Source: Yersinia bercovieri ATCC 43970 (GTDB lineage Bacteria; Pseudomonadota; Gammaproteobacteria; Enterobacterales; Enterobacteriaceae). Taken from it: a DNA stretch of 64,000 bases. Below the pieces are notes generated by a model that made no database searches, was not told the origin of the DNA, and saw only the letters and a program-made list of their open reading frames with translations. This document shows positions 34,132 to 42,974 of the stretch, in pieces. The position numbers and the translations under genes are program-made. The stretch lies in NCBI RefSeq assembly GCF_013282745.1, contig NZ_CP054044.1, positions 2,294,001-2,358,000 on the forward strand, written 5' to 3'. How positions within the stretch are numbered: the stretch's first letter is position 1; each line of letters starts with the position of its first letter.

Positions 34132-34989
34132 ATGACACGACGTAAACAGGCGATACCTCTGTGCTGGGCAATGCTGTGTGCTGCCAGCGTATTCTCTGCT
34201 ACTGCTCATAGCGCAGATTTGCTGGATCGCATTAAAACCGATAAGACGATGACCATTGCTACAGAAGCGCGTTATGCGCCGTTCGAGTCGGTAGAAAATG
34301 GCAAGATAGTGGGCTATGACGTTGATTTAATGAACCATATTTTGAATAAAAGCCTGCCGGGTGTGGCGGTCAAACAACTTGATTTACCTTTCCAGGGCAT
34401 CTTGCCGGGTCTGGATGCCAAAAAATTCGATTTCGTCGTGACCGCCGTGACAGTGAACAAGCAGCGGATGGATCACTTCGCCTTTACCGTACCCATTGCC
34501 GAATCTACTGTAGCGTTGCTCAAACGTGATAATGACAGCTCGATCAGTACGTTAGAGGATCTGAGTGGCAAAATTGTCGGTTCACAAGCCGGTTCTGGTC
34601 AGCTTCAGGTGCTGCAAGAGTTTAACGAAAAACTGAAAGCCAGCGGCAAGCCGGGCCTCAAAGAGATCAAGCAGTACGTCTCCTTCGATGAAGCTTATGC
34701 CGATTTGGCCAACAAGCGCCTGGATGGTGTTGCCCAATCGTTGGCGAACCTTGGCCCATTAATCAAAACCCGCCCGGGTATTTTCACCACCTTGAAACCG
34801 ATGTTGGGGCCAACTACCTATTTTGGCTGGGTCGGGCGTAAGGGCGACGACAGCGCCACCTTAGTCAAACTGTTCAGCGATGGCATCAGCGAGGCCAACC
34901 GTGACGGCACCATGAAAGCGTTACAGCAAAAATGGTTTGGCTTCGTGATGGATGTTCCCGCTGATCAGATGCCAGCCCCCAGTTTGTAA
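34132..34989 (+). CDS. Polar amino-acid ABC transporter substrate-binding protein
   Basis: This 285-residue periplasmic binding protein belongs to the SBP_bac_3 family. Its signal peptide ends ATAHSA. Family segments are MTIATEARYAPFESV, VGYDVDLMNHIL and FDFVVTAVTVNKQRMDHFAFT. The ATG at 34132 gives a normal signal; the frame is open 66 bases further upstream but without support. It starts an operon with two permeases and an ATPase, then two enzymes of nitrogen metabolism, so the ligand is probably an amino acid or an N-carbamoyl or ureido derivative. Confidence 0.9.
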   Translation: MTRRKQAIPLCWAMLCAASVFSATAHSADLLDRIKTDKTMTIATEARYAPFESVENGKIVGYDVDLMNHILNKSLPGVAVKQLDLPFQGILPGLDAKKFDFVVTAVTVNKQRMDHFAFTVPIAESTVALLKRDNDSSISTLEDLSGKIVGSQAGSGQLQVLQEFNEKLKASGKPGLKEIKQYVSFDEAYADLANKRLDGVAQSLANLGPLIKTRPGIFTTLKPMLGPTTYFGWVGRKGDDSATLVKLFSDGISEANRDGTMKALQQKWFGFVMDVPADQMPAPSL

Positions 34990-35000
34990 GAGGAGAGATT

Positions 35001-35660
35001 ATGGCGGACTTTTTCCAGCGGCTGACGGCTTGGCTGCCGATGTTGATAGACGGCGCGCTGACTACCGCCTCGCTGTGTGTCGTCGCCATTGTGGCCGGTT
35101 TTTTTATCGGTGTGGTGATTTACCTGATGGAAAGCGGCCGCTCACGATTTGGCAGAGGATTCGCCCAGGTCTACATCAGCTTATTCCGTGGCACCCCGGT
35201 TTTGGCACAAGTGCTGTTGTGCTTCTACCTGCCGGGTGAACTGGGGGTGTCACTACCCGGTTATCTGGCTGCCGTATTGGCACTAACACTCAATACGGCA
35301 GCCTATCAGTCGCAGATCCTGCGCAGCGGTTTTGCCGCTATCCCGCCGGGGCAGCTAGAGGCGGCGGCAATGTGCGGGCTAAGTCCGCGCCAGACACTGT
35401 GGTATATCCAGATCCCACAAGTGCTGCGGTTGACCCTGCCATCACTGATTTCAGAGCTGATTGATGTCATCAAAGCTTCGGCGGTGGTGTCGGTGATCGC
35501 GATTACCGATTTGATGCGAGTAGGGCAGCAACTGGCATCAGCAACTTACCGGCCTTTAGAGGTCTATGTGGCGATTGCGTTGATGTATCTGGTGCTGACC
35601 AGCTTGCTGGCCCTGCTAGGCAGCTATGTTGAACGGCGCTGGCATAAGGAGACCCGATGA
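35001..35660 (+). CDS. Amino-acid ABC transporter permease (HisM/GlnP type)
   Basis: This 219-residue inner-membrane protein has about five helices and the family motifs YISLFRGTPVLAQVL and GQLEAAAMCGLSPRQTLWYI (EAA loop). The ribosome-binding site GAGGAGA precedes the ATG. Its stop overlaps the next permease start (ATGA), so the two are translated together and form the heterodimeric pore. Confidence 0.92.
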   Translation: MADFFQRLTAWLPMLIDGALTTASLCVVAIVAGFFIGVVIYLMESGRSRFGRGFAQVYISLFRGTPVLAQVLLCFYLPGELGVSLPGYLAAVLALTLNTAAYQSQILRSGFAAIPPGQLEAAAMCGLSPRQTLWYIQIPQVLRLTLPSLISELIDVIKASAVVSVIAITDLMRVGQQLASATYRPLEVYVAIALMYLVLTSLLALLGSYVERRWHKETR

Positions 35661-36295
35661 ACGATCTCTTCCTTTATCTGCCTGATTTTGCTCGCGCATT
35701 AGGTGTCACACTGGGTATCAGCATGAGTGCGGCGATCATCGGGGCATGTGCGGGATTTATATTGCAAGCCCTCTGTCGCCACCACCTTTGGCTCTATTGG
35801 CCGTGGCGCACCTATGTGTGGATTATCCGTGGCACCCCCTATCTGGCACAGCTGGCGCTGTTCTATTTTGGCTTGCCCGCCATTGGCGTGACATTAACGG
35901 CGGTCGAAGCCACGGTGCTATCACTGGCCATCTACAGCTCGGCCTATTTTGGTGAAATCTTCCGCACGGCATGGAAAAGCATTGGGCAGGGGCAGTTGGA
36001 AGCAGCGCAAGTGCATGATATTTCAGCCTGGAAGAGTTTTTGGCACATTCAGACACCGCAAGCCCTGCGTTTTAGTCTGCCGCTATTAGGTAACCAATTT
36101 ATTTTAACCATCAAAGAGAGCGCGGTGGCCTCCATTATCACCGTGCCTGAGCTGACCATGACCACCGGGCAAATAGTCGCGAATACCTATACCTACATTG
36201 TGCCCTATACCTTGTTGATCCTCAGTTATTGGCTGTTGGCGCAAGGCATCAGTGTCAGTGTGCGCTTACTTAGCCGTCAGGCCGTGGAGGGATAA
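35657..36295 (+). CDS. Amino-acid ABC transporter permease (HisQ type)
   Basis: This is a 212-residue partner permease. The conserved VWIIRGTPYLAQLALFYFG and the EAA loop GQLEAAQVHDISAWKSFWHI are present. It overlaps the preceding permease by four bases and is followed at once by the ATPase gene (one base gap). Together with the binding protein and ATPase it makes a complete type I importer. Confidence 0.92.
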   Translation: MNDLFLYLPDFARALGVTLGISMSAAIIGACAGFILQALCRHHLWLYWPWRTYVWIIRGTPYLAQLALFYFGLPAIGVTLTAVEATVLSLAIYSSAYFGEIFRTAWKSIGQGQLEAAQVHDISAWKSFWHIQTPQALRFSLPLLGNQFILTIKESAVASIITVPELTMTTGQIVANTYTYIVPYTLLILSYWLLAQGISVSVRLLSRQAVEG

Positions 36296-36296
36296 C

Positions 36297-37112
36297 ATGA
36301 TGAGTACTGGACCTATCATTGAATTACGTAATGTGGGCAAATCGTTCGCCGCCAATCGGGTACTGACGGGAGTTAATTTGACAGTCAATGCCGGCGAGAT
36401 TGTCACCTTGATCGGCCCTTCCGGCTCAGGAAAAACCACCGCGTTACGCTGCATGAATTTTCTCGAAGCCTATGACGAAGGGGAGATTTTGATCAAGGGG
36501 CAGTTGCTGGGCTATAGCAGCGCGGGGCGCGAGCTGAAGCACCGCGACAGTGCGGCATTAATTGCCGAGGTGCGCCGCCCGCTGGCCATGGTGTTCCAGC
36601 AATTTAACCTGTGGCCCCATATGACGGTGCTGGAAAATGTCTGCGCGCCGTTGATGCTAGGCAAAAAACTACCACGGGAGCAAGCGCGCCAAAAAGCGGC
36701 CGCTGCACTGGCGCAGGTCGGGATGTCAGACAAAGCACAGGCCCGCCCATCACGTCTGTCCGGTGGACAGCAACAGCGAGTGGGGATCGCCCGAGCATTG
36801 GCCCTTGAGCCGGAATTACTGCTGCTGGACGAACCTACCTCCGCGCTTGATCCTGAGCGCGTCGAAGAGGTGCTCGATGTGATCAAAACTTTGGCAAACA
36901 ACGGGATGACCATGGTGATGGTGACACATGAAATGTCATTTGCAGCCAAAATCTCCTCCCGCGTGGTATTTATGGCCGATGGCACCATTGTGGAGAGTGG
37001 TGCGCCTGCCACGATGTTCCGTCAACCACAAACCCCCCGCCTGCAAGCATTTCTGGCTCCGTGGTTTAAGCGCCCACTGCAACTGGATGAAACGGAGGTT
37101 GGCCATGCTTAA
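36297..37112 (+). CDS. Amino-acid ABC transporter ATP-binding protein (HisP/GlnQ type)
   Basis: This is a 271-residue ATPase with Walker A GPSGSGKTT, the Q-loop MVFQQFNLWPHMTVLENVC, the signature [15 protein letters not shown], Walker B LLLLDEPTSALD and VTHEMSFA. The ATG at 36297 has GTGGAGGG upstream; the frame is open earlier inside the permease gene. The region AEVRRPLAMV replaces the usual short loop, making it slightly longer than GlnQ (240). It overlaps the amidohydrolase start by eight bases. Confidence 0.92.
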   Translation: MMSTGPIIELRNVGKSFAANRVLTGVNLTVNAGEIVTLIGPSGSGKTTALRCMNFLEAYDEGEILIKGQLLGYSSAGRELKHRDSAALIAEVRRPLAMVFQQFNLWPHMTVLENVCAPLMLGKKLPREQARQKAAAALAQVGMSDKAQARPSRLSGGQQQRVGIARALALEPELLLLDEPTSALDPERVEEVLDVIKTLANNGMTMVMVTHEMSFAAKISSRVVFMADGTIVESGAPATMFRQPQTPRLQAFLAPWFKRPLQLDETEVGHA

Positions 37113-38388
37113 TTCCGCAGGCTTACAGCTTGCCGGTCACATCAACCAGCAGCGCTTGATGACGCGATTGGCGCAACTGGCCGAATTTGGCGCACTGGCG
37201 AACGGTGGAGTGAACCGGCAGGCACTATCCACCGAGGAGTTGGATGCCAGGGCCTGGTTGATAGATTGGGCTTTGGCATTGGGCTGTGAAGTGATGACCG
37301 ACGACTGCGCAAATCTGTTTATTCGCCGCGCGGGTCGCGAAGATTTACCACCAGTGGTCACCGGCAGTCATATTGATACGCAGCCATGTGGTGGCAACCT
37401 TGATGGCTGTTATGGCGTGATTGCAGGGATGGAGTGCCTGAGCGCATTGGTTCAGGCGGAGGTCACCACACTGCGCCCGATTGAAGTGGCTATTTGGATG
37501 AATGAAGAGGGGAGCCGTTTTTCCCCCGGTGCGATGGGATCGAGCGCCTTTGTGCAGCCGCAGCGGCTGTCAGATTACCTGAATAATCAGGACGCCCAAG
37601 GGGTTACGCTCCGGCAAGCGCTAGCGGACTGTCATCAACGTTTTCCACATCTCCCGCGACGCGCCACGGTGCCGATGGCGGCTTTTGTTGAGCTGCATAT
37701 TGAGCAGGGGCCGGTGCTGGAGCAGGCCAATCAACCCTTAGCGGTGGTACAAGGGATTCAGGGAGTGCGCTGGTATCAGGTGAGCTGCCTGGGGCAATCA
37801 GCCCATGCAGGGACTACCCCGATGGCCGATCGCCAAGATGCCATGTCACTGGCGCGCCAAATAGTCGATCAGTTGGAAAAACAGGCCGCGACACTGCCGG
37901 CAGATCAATTACGACTGACCTTTGGGCGCTGGGAGGTGGAGCCAAATGCCATCAATACGATTGCCGGTCGTGCCACCTTTACTCTGGATTTTCGTCATGC
38001 TGATCCTGCGGTATTGGCGCAGTTTGATGGCTGGATGCAGCAGGTTGCCGCTGACAATGTGGTGGTTGAGTGCGTTTTCAGCCATCAGCCGGTGGCCTTC
38101 AATGCCCAACTGCTGACTCAACAATATGCCTGTGCGCAGGCGCTACAGATAGATACCGCGACCCTAACCTCCGGTGCATTCCATGATGCGATGCATCTGG
38201 CCACTCATTGCCCCACCAGTATGTTTTTCGTTCCTAGCCATAACGGCATCAGCCATAACCCGGCTGAATATACCGACCCTCAGTATCTGTATCTTGGCGC
38301 GAAGGCATTAGCCTGTTGCCTGACAGAACTGGCCAATCAACCCATAGGAGTCTCCCATGAGCACCCACACTTATCCTGCTTGCTGTGA
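37105..38388 (+). CDS. M20-family amidohydrolase (N-carbamoyl-L-amino-acid hydrolase/allantoate amidohydrolase type)
   Basis: This 427-residue binuclear zinc hydrolase has metal-binding segments VVTGSHIDTQPCGGNLDGCYG and WMNEEGSRFSPGAMGSSAF, the lid-domain HIEQGPVLE and GQSAHAGTTPM, and a late His in PSHNGISHNPAEYT. Relatives remove carbamoyl groups from N-carbamoyl-amino acids, or act on allantoate or ureidoglycine. The exact substrate cannot be decided. The ATG at 37105 follows GGAGG; the longer open frame runs back into the ATPase gene and is not used. Association with an amino-acid importer and DUF1989 points to use of a ureido compound as nitrogen source. Confidence 0.83.
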   Translation: MLNSAGLQLAGHINQQRLMTRLAQLAEFGALANGGVNRQALSTEELDARAWLIDWALALGCEVMTDDCANLFIRRAGREDLPPVVTGSHIDTQPCGGNLDGCYGVIAGMECLSALVQAEVTTLRPIEVAIWMNEEGSRFSPGAMGSSAFVQPQRLSDYLNNQDAQGVTLRQALADCHQRFPHLPRRATVPMAAFVELHIEQGPVLEQANQPLAVVQGIQGVRWYQVSCLGQSAHAGTTPMADRQDAMSLARQIVDQLEKQAATLPADQLRLTFGRWEVEPNAINTIAGRATFTLDFRHADPAVLAQFDGWMQQVAADNVVVECVFSHQPVAFNAQLLTQQYACAQALQIDTATLTSGAFHDAMHLATHCPTSMFFVPSHNGISHNPAEYTDPQYLYLGAKALACCLTELANQPIGVSHEHPHLSCLL

Positions 38389-39055
38389 AAAAGACAATGG
38401 TAGCGCGCTGGGCACCAATGCCACGTTATCTTCCCCGATCTCTGCCGACGGTACACCGGTCATTGGTGAGGTGTATACCGTGCCTGCCCGCTGTGGGCGG
38501 GCGGTGAAACTAAATAAAGGGCAGGTTATTCGCATTACCAATACTCCCGGAAGTCAGGTGTGTGACACTTGGCTCTTCAATAGCGCCGATCTGAGTGAGT
38601 TCTCATCAATGGAACATACGCGCGCATTTATTGATAAAATCATTCCACAGCCGGGAGATGCGCTGGTGACCAATCAGCGTCGTACCATTGGGACATTACT
38701 CACCGATACTTCGCCGGGTGTGCACGATACTCTGATTGCCGCTTGCGACCTTTATCGCTATAGCAATATGGGGATCACTGAATACCACGACAGTTGTGCC
38801 GATAATATGCGTCTGGCGCTAAATGCTATCGGTTTACGGGCGCGCGAAGTGCCGCAGCCCTTGAATCTGTGGATGAATATCCCCGTTAATCCGGATTACA
38901 CGATCTCTTGGTTACCGACCGTGAGCAAAGCTGGGGATTACGTCGAGATCCGCGCCGAGCTAGATTGTATTGTGGTTATGTCTGCTTGCCCGCAAGACAT
39001 TGTGCCAATCAATGGTTGTAACCCGCAGGATGTGCATTTTAGTGTGACCGAATAA
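38357..39055 (+). CDS. DUF1989 / urea-carboxylase-associated family protein
   Basis: This 232-residue protein belongs to the DUF1989 family often linked to urea carboxylase or amidolyase genes. The family segments are VPARCGRAVKLNKGQVIRI, DTWLFNSAD, EYHDSCADNMRLAL and the closing MSACPQDIVPINGC. The conserved cysteines and histidines suggest metal binding. Its biochemical role is not established to my knowledge. It overlaps the amidohydrolase by 32 bases with its own AGGAG site, so it is certainly co-transcribed. Confidence 0.82.
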   Translation: MSTHTYPACCEKDNGSALGTNATLSSPISADGTPVIGEVYTVPARCGRAVKLNKGQVIRITNTPGSQVCDTWLFNSADLSEFSSMEHTRAFIDKIIPQPGDALVTNQRRTIGTLLTDTSPGVHDTLIAACDLYRYSNMGITEYHDSCADNMRLALNAIGLRAREVPQPLNLWMNIPVNPDYTISWLPTVSKAGDYVEIRAELDCIVVMSACPQDIVPINGCNPQDVHFSVTE

Positions 39056-39096
39056 TCGGCCACTCTGCTTGCGCAGGTACAGATATCGATAATGTT

Positions 39097-39122
39097 GCCC
39101 GGCATGGATACGCCGGGCGTTT
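39097..39122 (+). terminator. Terminator-like hairpin after the DUF1989 gene
   Basis: GCCCGGC (39097-39103) pairs with GCCGGGC (39112-39118), followed by GTTTG. It probably separates the enzyme genes from the regulator gene, with some read-through. Confidence 0.5.
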
Positions 39123-39151
39123 GAGCCTCTTTCAGCAGCAGATATCAACTT

Positions 39152-39742
39152 ATGAAAAAAAACGGCGATAACGGCGGTTTTGTTTTATCTGATTTAGGGA
39201 TGCGTTTACGCCATGCTCGTTTGGCGCAAGAGATCACGCTAAAACAGTTGGCGCAGAAAGTCGGCTGCTCAGAGAGTTTGCTCTCCAAACTGGAAAATGA
39301 GGTCGCATCGCCCTCCCTTGCCATGTTGCATCGGCTGGCGAGCGCACTGGAAACCAATATTTCAGATCTGATGGCAGAGAGCTGGGTGGCAGATTCGCCG
39401 GTATTGAAGCCAGAGCAGCGCATTCGTAAGCACTTTGTCCACCGAAATAAGCGCGGCGGTATTGCACTGGAGAATCTGACTCATCACCACAAAGGTGGGT
39501 TGCTACAGGGAAACATTCACATCATCGAGGCAGGTGTCGCCAGTGATGGGCAAATAGAGCACCATGGTGAGGAGATGGGCTATGTCCTGGAGGGGGAGAT
39601 AGCACTCTATCTCGGCGAGGAGACCTATACTCTCAGTGTGGGCGATTCATTTTATTTTCCCAGTAATGTCCCCCACGGTTACCGCAATATCGGTGAGACC
39701 GCCGCGAGGGTGTTGTGGGTGAATACGCCCGTCACCTTCTAA
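39152..39742 (+). CDS. XRE-cupin transcriptional regulator
   Basis: This 196-residue regulator has an N-terminal helix-turn-helix (MRLRHARLAQEITLKQLAQK, VGCSESLLSKLENEVASPS; about residues 17-70) and a C-terminal cupin domain (IEHHGEEMGYVLEGEIALYL, VGDSFYFPSNVPHGYRN). The cupin histidines are conserved. PuuR-type members respond to amines, amino acids or their derivatives. It closes the importer/amidohydrolase cluster and is the likely regulator of it. The ATG at 39152 has only a poor ribosome-binding site. Confidence 0.88.
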   Translation: MKKNGDNGGFVLSDLGMRLRHARLAQEITLKQLAQKVGCSESLLSKLENEVASPSLAMLHRLASALETNISDLMAESWVADSPVLKPEQRIRKHFVHRNKRGGIALENLTHHHKGGLLQGNIHIIEAGVASDGQIEHHGEEMGYVLEGEIALYLGEETYTLSVGDSFYFPSNVPHGYRNIGETAARVLWVNTPVTF

Positions 39743-39745
39743 AAT

Positions 39746-39866
39746 CCCCGTTATCTTTCACGTTGCAGGTGTGTTGGCTGCCCTCGGTTACCCGAATCAC
39801 TGACGGGTGTCAGCTCATCGGGATGCCCTCAGTTGCCGCCTTCCTGCACCACGAAATCTATAGGGG
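39746..39866. repeat. Dispersed palindromic repeat, copy 1
   Basis: It begins CCCC and ends GGGG, with complementary arms (TGCAGG near the left, CCTGCA near the right) and a central CTGAC-GGGT-GTCAG hairpin. Bases 39766-39866 are identical to 39899-39999. I recall similar elements (GTTGGCTGCCCTCGGTTACC-type core) between genes in Yersinia and Serratia genomes. It carries no gene. Confidence 0.75.
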
Positions 39867-39879
39867 ATTGCCTAATTCG

Positions 39880-39999
39880 ATGGTCATCTTTCAGGTTACA
39901 GGTGTGTTGGCTGCCCTCGGTTACCCGAATCACTGACGGGTGTCAGCTCATCGGGATGCCCTCAGTTGCCGCCTTCCTGCACCACGAAATCTATAGGGG
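39880..39999. repeat. Dispersed palindromic repeat, copy 2
   Basis: This is the second copy, offset by 133 bp from copy 1 with a 101-bp identical core and diverged outer left arm. It lies directly after the fusA-like gene (minus strand). The 39994-40015 hairpin TAGGGGC/GCCCCTA overlaps the fusA-like stop and may act as its terminator. Confidence 0.75.
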
Positions 40000-40005
40000 C
40001 CTGGT

Positions 40006-42114
40006 TTAGCCCCTATTGCCTCGTGCCGCAATAATGGCATCGGCAACATTGCGTGGTGCTTCGGCGTAGTGCTTGAACTCCATGGTGTAGGTTGCACGGC
40101 CTTGTGACATCGAGCGCAATACGGTGGAGTAACCGAACATTTCGGATAACGGCACTTCTGCGCGGATAATCTTCCCGCTGCCAATCATCTCCTCCATGCC
40201 CTGTACCATGCCACGGCGTGAAGAGAGATCACCCATCACGTTACCGGCGTACTCTTCCGGTGTTTCCACCTCGACGCTCATAATCGGCTCCAGAATCACT
40301 GGTGATGCTCGTTTGACCGCCTCTTTGAAGCCAAAGATCGCCGCCATTTTGAACGCCAGCTCAGATGAGTCGACCTCGTGATAGGAGCCGAATGTTAGGG
40401 TCACTTTCACATCTACCACCGGATAACCGGCTAAAACCCCGGTATTGGTGGCTTCGATCACCCCTTTTTCTACTGCGCCGATAAACTCACGGGGAACCAC
40501 GCCGCCTTTGGTGGCATCGACAAAGGCAAAGCCGCTGCCCGCCGGCTGTGGCTCAAGGGTAAAGACCACATGACCATATTGCCCTTTACCACCGGATTGG
40601 CGAACAAATTTACCCTCCACATCGGTCACGGTTTTGCGCACTGTCTCACGATAGGTCACCTGCGGCTTACCGATATTGGCTTCCACCCCAAACTCGCGTT
40701 TCATGCGGTCGACAATGATCTCCAGATGTAACTCACCCATACCGGAGATAATGGTCTGGCCGGACTCTTCGTCAGTACGAATGCGGAACGACGGATCTTC
40801 CGAGGCCAGCCGTTGCAGCGCGATCCCCATCTTCTCCTGATCCGCTTTGGTCTTCGGCTCAATCGCCTGCGAAATCACCGGCTCAGGGAACTCCATGCGC
40901 ACCAGTGTAATCACCGCATCTGGGTCACACAGGGTTTCACCGGTGGTAACATCCTTCAAACCGACACAGGCGGCGATATCACCGGCACGTATTTCGTCCA
41001 CCTCGATCCGGGTATTGGCATGCATCTGGACGATACGACCAATACGCTCTTTCTTGCCGCGAATTGGGTTGTAAACGCTGTCGCCTTTGCGCAGTACACC
41101 AGAGTAGACGCGCACGAAAGTCAGCTGGCCGACATAGGGGTCGGTCATCAGTTTGAACGCCAGCGCCGAGAATTTCTCATTATCATCGGCCTGACGGCTC
41201 ACTTCGTTGCCATCTTCATCGGTGCCACTGACCGGTGGAATATCCACTGGTGATGGCATCAGTTCAACCACGGCATCTAACATGCGCTGCACCCCTTTGT
41301 TTTTAAAGGCGCTGCCACACATCATCGGCTGGATTTCACCGGCAATAGTACGGATTCGCAGACCCAGGGTTATCTCATCCACGGTCAGATCGCCGCTCTC
41401 CAGATACTCTGTCATCAGCGCCTCAGAGGCTTCAGCCGCTTCAGCAACCATCTTCTCGCGCCACTCATTGGCGGTCGCCAGCAAGTTTTCTGGAATTGGC
41501 TCATAGCTGAAGGTCATGCCTTGCGAAGCTTCATCCCAGATAATGGCGCGCATCAGCCGCAGATCCACCACGCCGGTGAAGTGATCTTCACTGCCGATCG
41601 GGATTACGATCGGCACCGGATTGGCTTTCAGGCGATCAATCATCATCTGGCGCACGCGGAAGAAATCAGCACCGGGACGATCCATCTTGTTGACGAACGC
41701 CAGACGCGGCACCCGGTATTTATTGGCCTGACGCCAGACGGTTTCTGATTGCGGTTGTACGCCGCCGACCGCGTCATACACCATGACTGCACCGTCGAGT
41801 ACCCGCATGGAGCGCTCCACCTCAATGGTGAAATCCACATGCCCAGGGGTGTCGATAATATTAATGCGGTGCTCCGGCAAGGTATGGTCCATCCCTTGCC
41901 AGAAGCAGGTCACGGCAGCCGATGTAATGGTAATGCCACGTTCCTGCTCCTGAGCCATCCAGTCGGTAGTTGCGCCGCCATCATGCACTTCACCCAGCTT
42001 ATGACTAACGCCGGTGTAGAACAAAATACGCTCAGTGGTGGTGGTTTTACCGGCGTCGATGTGGGCTGAGATACCGATGTTGCGATAGCGCTCGATAGGA
42101 GTTTTACGTGCCAT
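40006..42114 (-). CDS. Second translation elongation factor G (EF-G paralogue)
   Basis: This is a 702-residue GTPase with all EF-G domains: G1 [10 protein letters not shown], switch I RGITIT, G3 [14 protein letters not shown]4 [10 protein letters not shown], then domains II-V ending [13 protein letters not shown] moves tRNA and mRNA through the ribosome and, with RRF, recycles ribosomes. It is not in a str operon (no rpsL, rpsG or tuf beside it). Several segments differ from enteric FusA and, from memory, resemble beta-proteobacterial EF-G ([49 protein letters not shown]). This suggests transfer or an old paralogue. A divergent ArsR-type gene lies upstream and may control it. Possible roles include an alternative or stress-specific EF-G or altered fusidic-acid response. 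Confidence 0.9.
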   Translation of the reverse strand: MARKTPIERYRNIGISAHIDAGKTTTTERILFYTGVSHKLGEVHDGGATTDWMAQEQERGITITSAAVTCFWQGMDHTLPEHRINIIDTPGHVDFTIEVERSMRVLDGAVMVYDAVGGVQPQSETVWRQANKYRVPRLAFVNKMDRPGADFFRVRQMMIDRLKANPVPIVIPIGSEDHFTGVVDLRLMRAIIWDEASQGMTFSYEPIPENLLATANEWREKMVAEAAEASEALMTEYLESGDLTVDEITLGLRIRTIAGEIQPMMCGSAFKNKGVQRMLDAVVELMPSPVDIPPVSGTDEDGNEVSRQADDNEKFSALAFKLMTDPYVGQLTFVRVYSGVLRKGDSVYNPIRGKKERIGRIVQMHANTRIEVDEIRAGDIAACVGLKDVTTGETLCDPDAVITLVRMEFPEPVISQAIEPKTKADQEKMGIALQRLASEDPSFRIRTDEESGQTIISGMGELHLEIIVDRMKREFGVEANIGKPQVTYRETVRKTVTDVEGKFVRQSGGKGQYGHVVFTLEPQPAGSGFAFVDATKGGVVPREFIGAVEKGVIEATNTGVLAGYPVVDVKVTLTFGSYHEVDSSELAFKMAAIFGFKEAVKRASPVILEPIMSVEVETPEEYAGNVMGDLSSRRGMVQGMEEMIGSGKIIRAEVPLSEMFGYSTVLRSMSQGRATYTMEFKHYAEAPRNVADAIIAARGNRG

Positions 42115-42235
42115 ATGAAGTCCTTAGTAGATAATGGCAATTTCGGGGCGGGCGGTTTGATGCTCTGCCGGGAAGTTGTGTGGTTATGTGCCAGGTGATC
42201 CTTGATGATCACATGATCGCGATCAGTATAGTCTC

Positions 42236-42259
42236 ATTGTACTAATATACACGTACAAT
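42236..42259. promoter_or_regulatory. Inverted repeat in the EF-G/ArsR divergent promoter region
   Basis: ATTGTAC (42236-42242) and GTACAAT (42253-42259) form a perfect inverted repeat with a 10-bp spacer. A second palindrome TGATCGCGATCA lies at 42214-42225. Both sit in the 343-bp gap between the divergent EF-G-like and ArsR-like genes and are candidate operators. No other gene is seen in the gap. Confidence 0.4.
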
Positions 42260-42457
42260 TTAATTATGTGTTCTGAAAGTGTGCAATAATGGCGATAAGT
42301 CAGGGTTGGAGAGGATTTCAGCATGACACTAGAATTATGAGTAGGGTCGAGATGAAGTATAGGCTATATTGCCGCCGGCTAAGGGCCAGTCGATGTGGCC
42401 AAATCAGACCATGTGGGGGATATTTGCCCAAGGCTGTCGTTTATCAATAGGAACACT

Positions 42458-42820
42458 ATGATTGCAAATCACCCTGAGCGTGAGCAGATCCGTTTGGAAA
42501 ATGTGCTGACGGCTTTAGGTAATCCGCTGCGGTTAGCGGTGGTTCGTCGGCTAGCCGCCGGGGGCGAACACGCTTGTGGCACCTTGGTGCTGGGGCTATC
42601 TAAATCAACCCTGACCCATCATTGGCGTGTGTTGCGTGAAAGTGGCGTTATCTGGCAGCGGCCCTGCGGACGTGAGAGTTTATTATCACTGCGGCGTGAG
42701 GATATTGATGCCCGTTTCCCCGGGCTGTTGGCTGTGTTGCTGAGTGCAGTAGAGAATGATGCAACCACGGATGAGTCAACGGCGGCCGCATCTGTCGTTA
42801 AAATACAAAACGCCCGATGA
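42458..42820 (+). CDS. ArsR-family helix-turn-helix regulator
   Basis: This 120-residue winged helix-turn-helix protein has the ArsR-type core LENVLTALGNPLRLAVVRRL, SKSTLTHHWRVLRESGVIW and wing PCGRESLLSLRREDIDARFP. The usual metal-binding ELCVC motif is not present; a single Cys lies in HACGTLV, so a non-metal signal is likely. The ATG at 42458 has AGGA upstream. It is divergent from the EF-G-like gene and probably represses one or both. Confidence 0.82.
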   Translation: MIANHPEREQIRLENVLTALGNPLRLAVVRRLAAGGEHACGTLVLGLSKSTLTHHWRVLRESGVIWQRPCGRESLLSLRREDIDARFPGLLAVLLSAVENDATTDESTAAASVVKIQNAR

Positions 42821-42837
42821 AGTTCATCAGGCGTTTT
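42807..42837 (+). terminator. Terminator of the ArsR-type gene
   Basis: AAAACGCC-C-GATGAA pairs with TTCATC-A-GGCGTTTT, a 14-bp stem with one mismatch overlapping the stop codon. Symmetric A and T runs mean it could work in both directions. Confidence 0.75.
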
Positions 42838-42939
42838 AAGGCTGAAATGTGTCAACCTATATCAGGACTCGTCAACCAGTAGGGTGCTTAAAAAATATTC
42901 AAATTTTTATCTGAAATAACTGCCCTGGGTGATTTAATC

Positions 42940-42963
42940 AGCCCCAGTGAAACCACTGGGGCT
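42940..42963 (-). terminator. Terminator of the fumarase gene
   Basis: AGCCCCAGTG (42940-42949) pairs perfectly with CACTGGGGCT (42954-42963), 11 bases beyond the fumarase stop on the minus strand. The T run is weak (GATTAAAT). Confidence 0.7.
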
Positions 42964-42974
42964 GAATAGTAATC

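Noticed and set aside
39766..39999. Two identical 101-bp direct repeats resembling a short CRISPR or duplicated regulatory array
   Set aside because: Units are too long and only two exist; they carry internal palindromes and match a dispersed intergenic repeat family. No cas gene is nearby.
40813..41253. Long open frame on the plus strand opposite the EF-G-like gene
   Set aside because: It is a mirror frame of a highly conserved coding region with no ribosome-binding site or recognisable protein. The same applies to the long frames opposite dmsA (54370-56121) and dmsB.
42395..42457. Extended start for the ArsR-type regulator
   Set aside because: The extra residues are unlike the family and ATG 42458 has its own ribosome-binding site.
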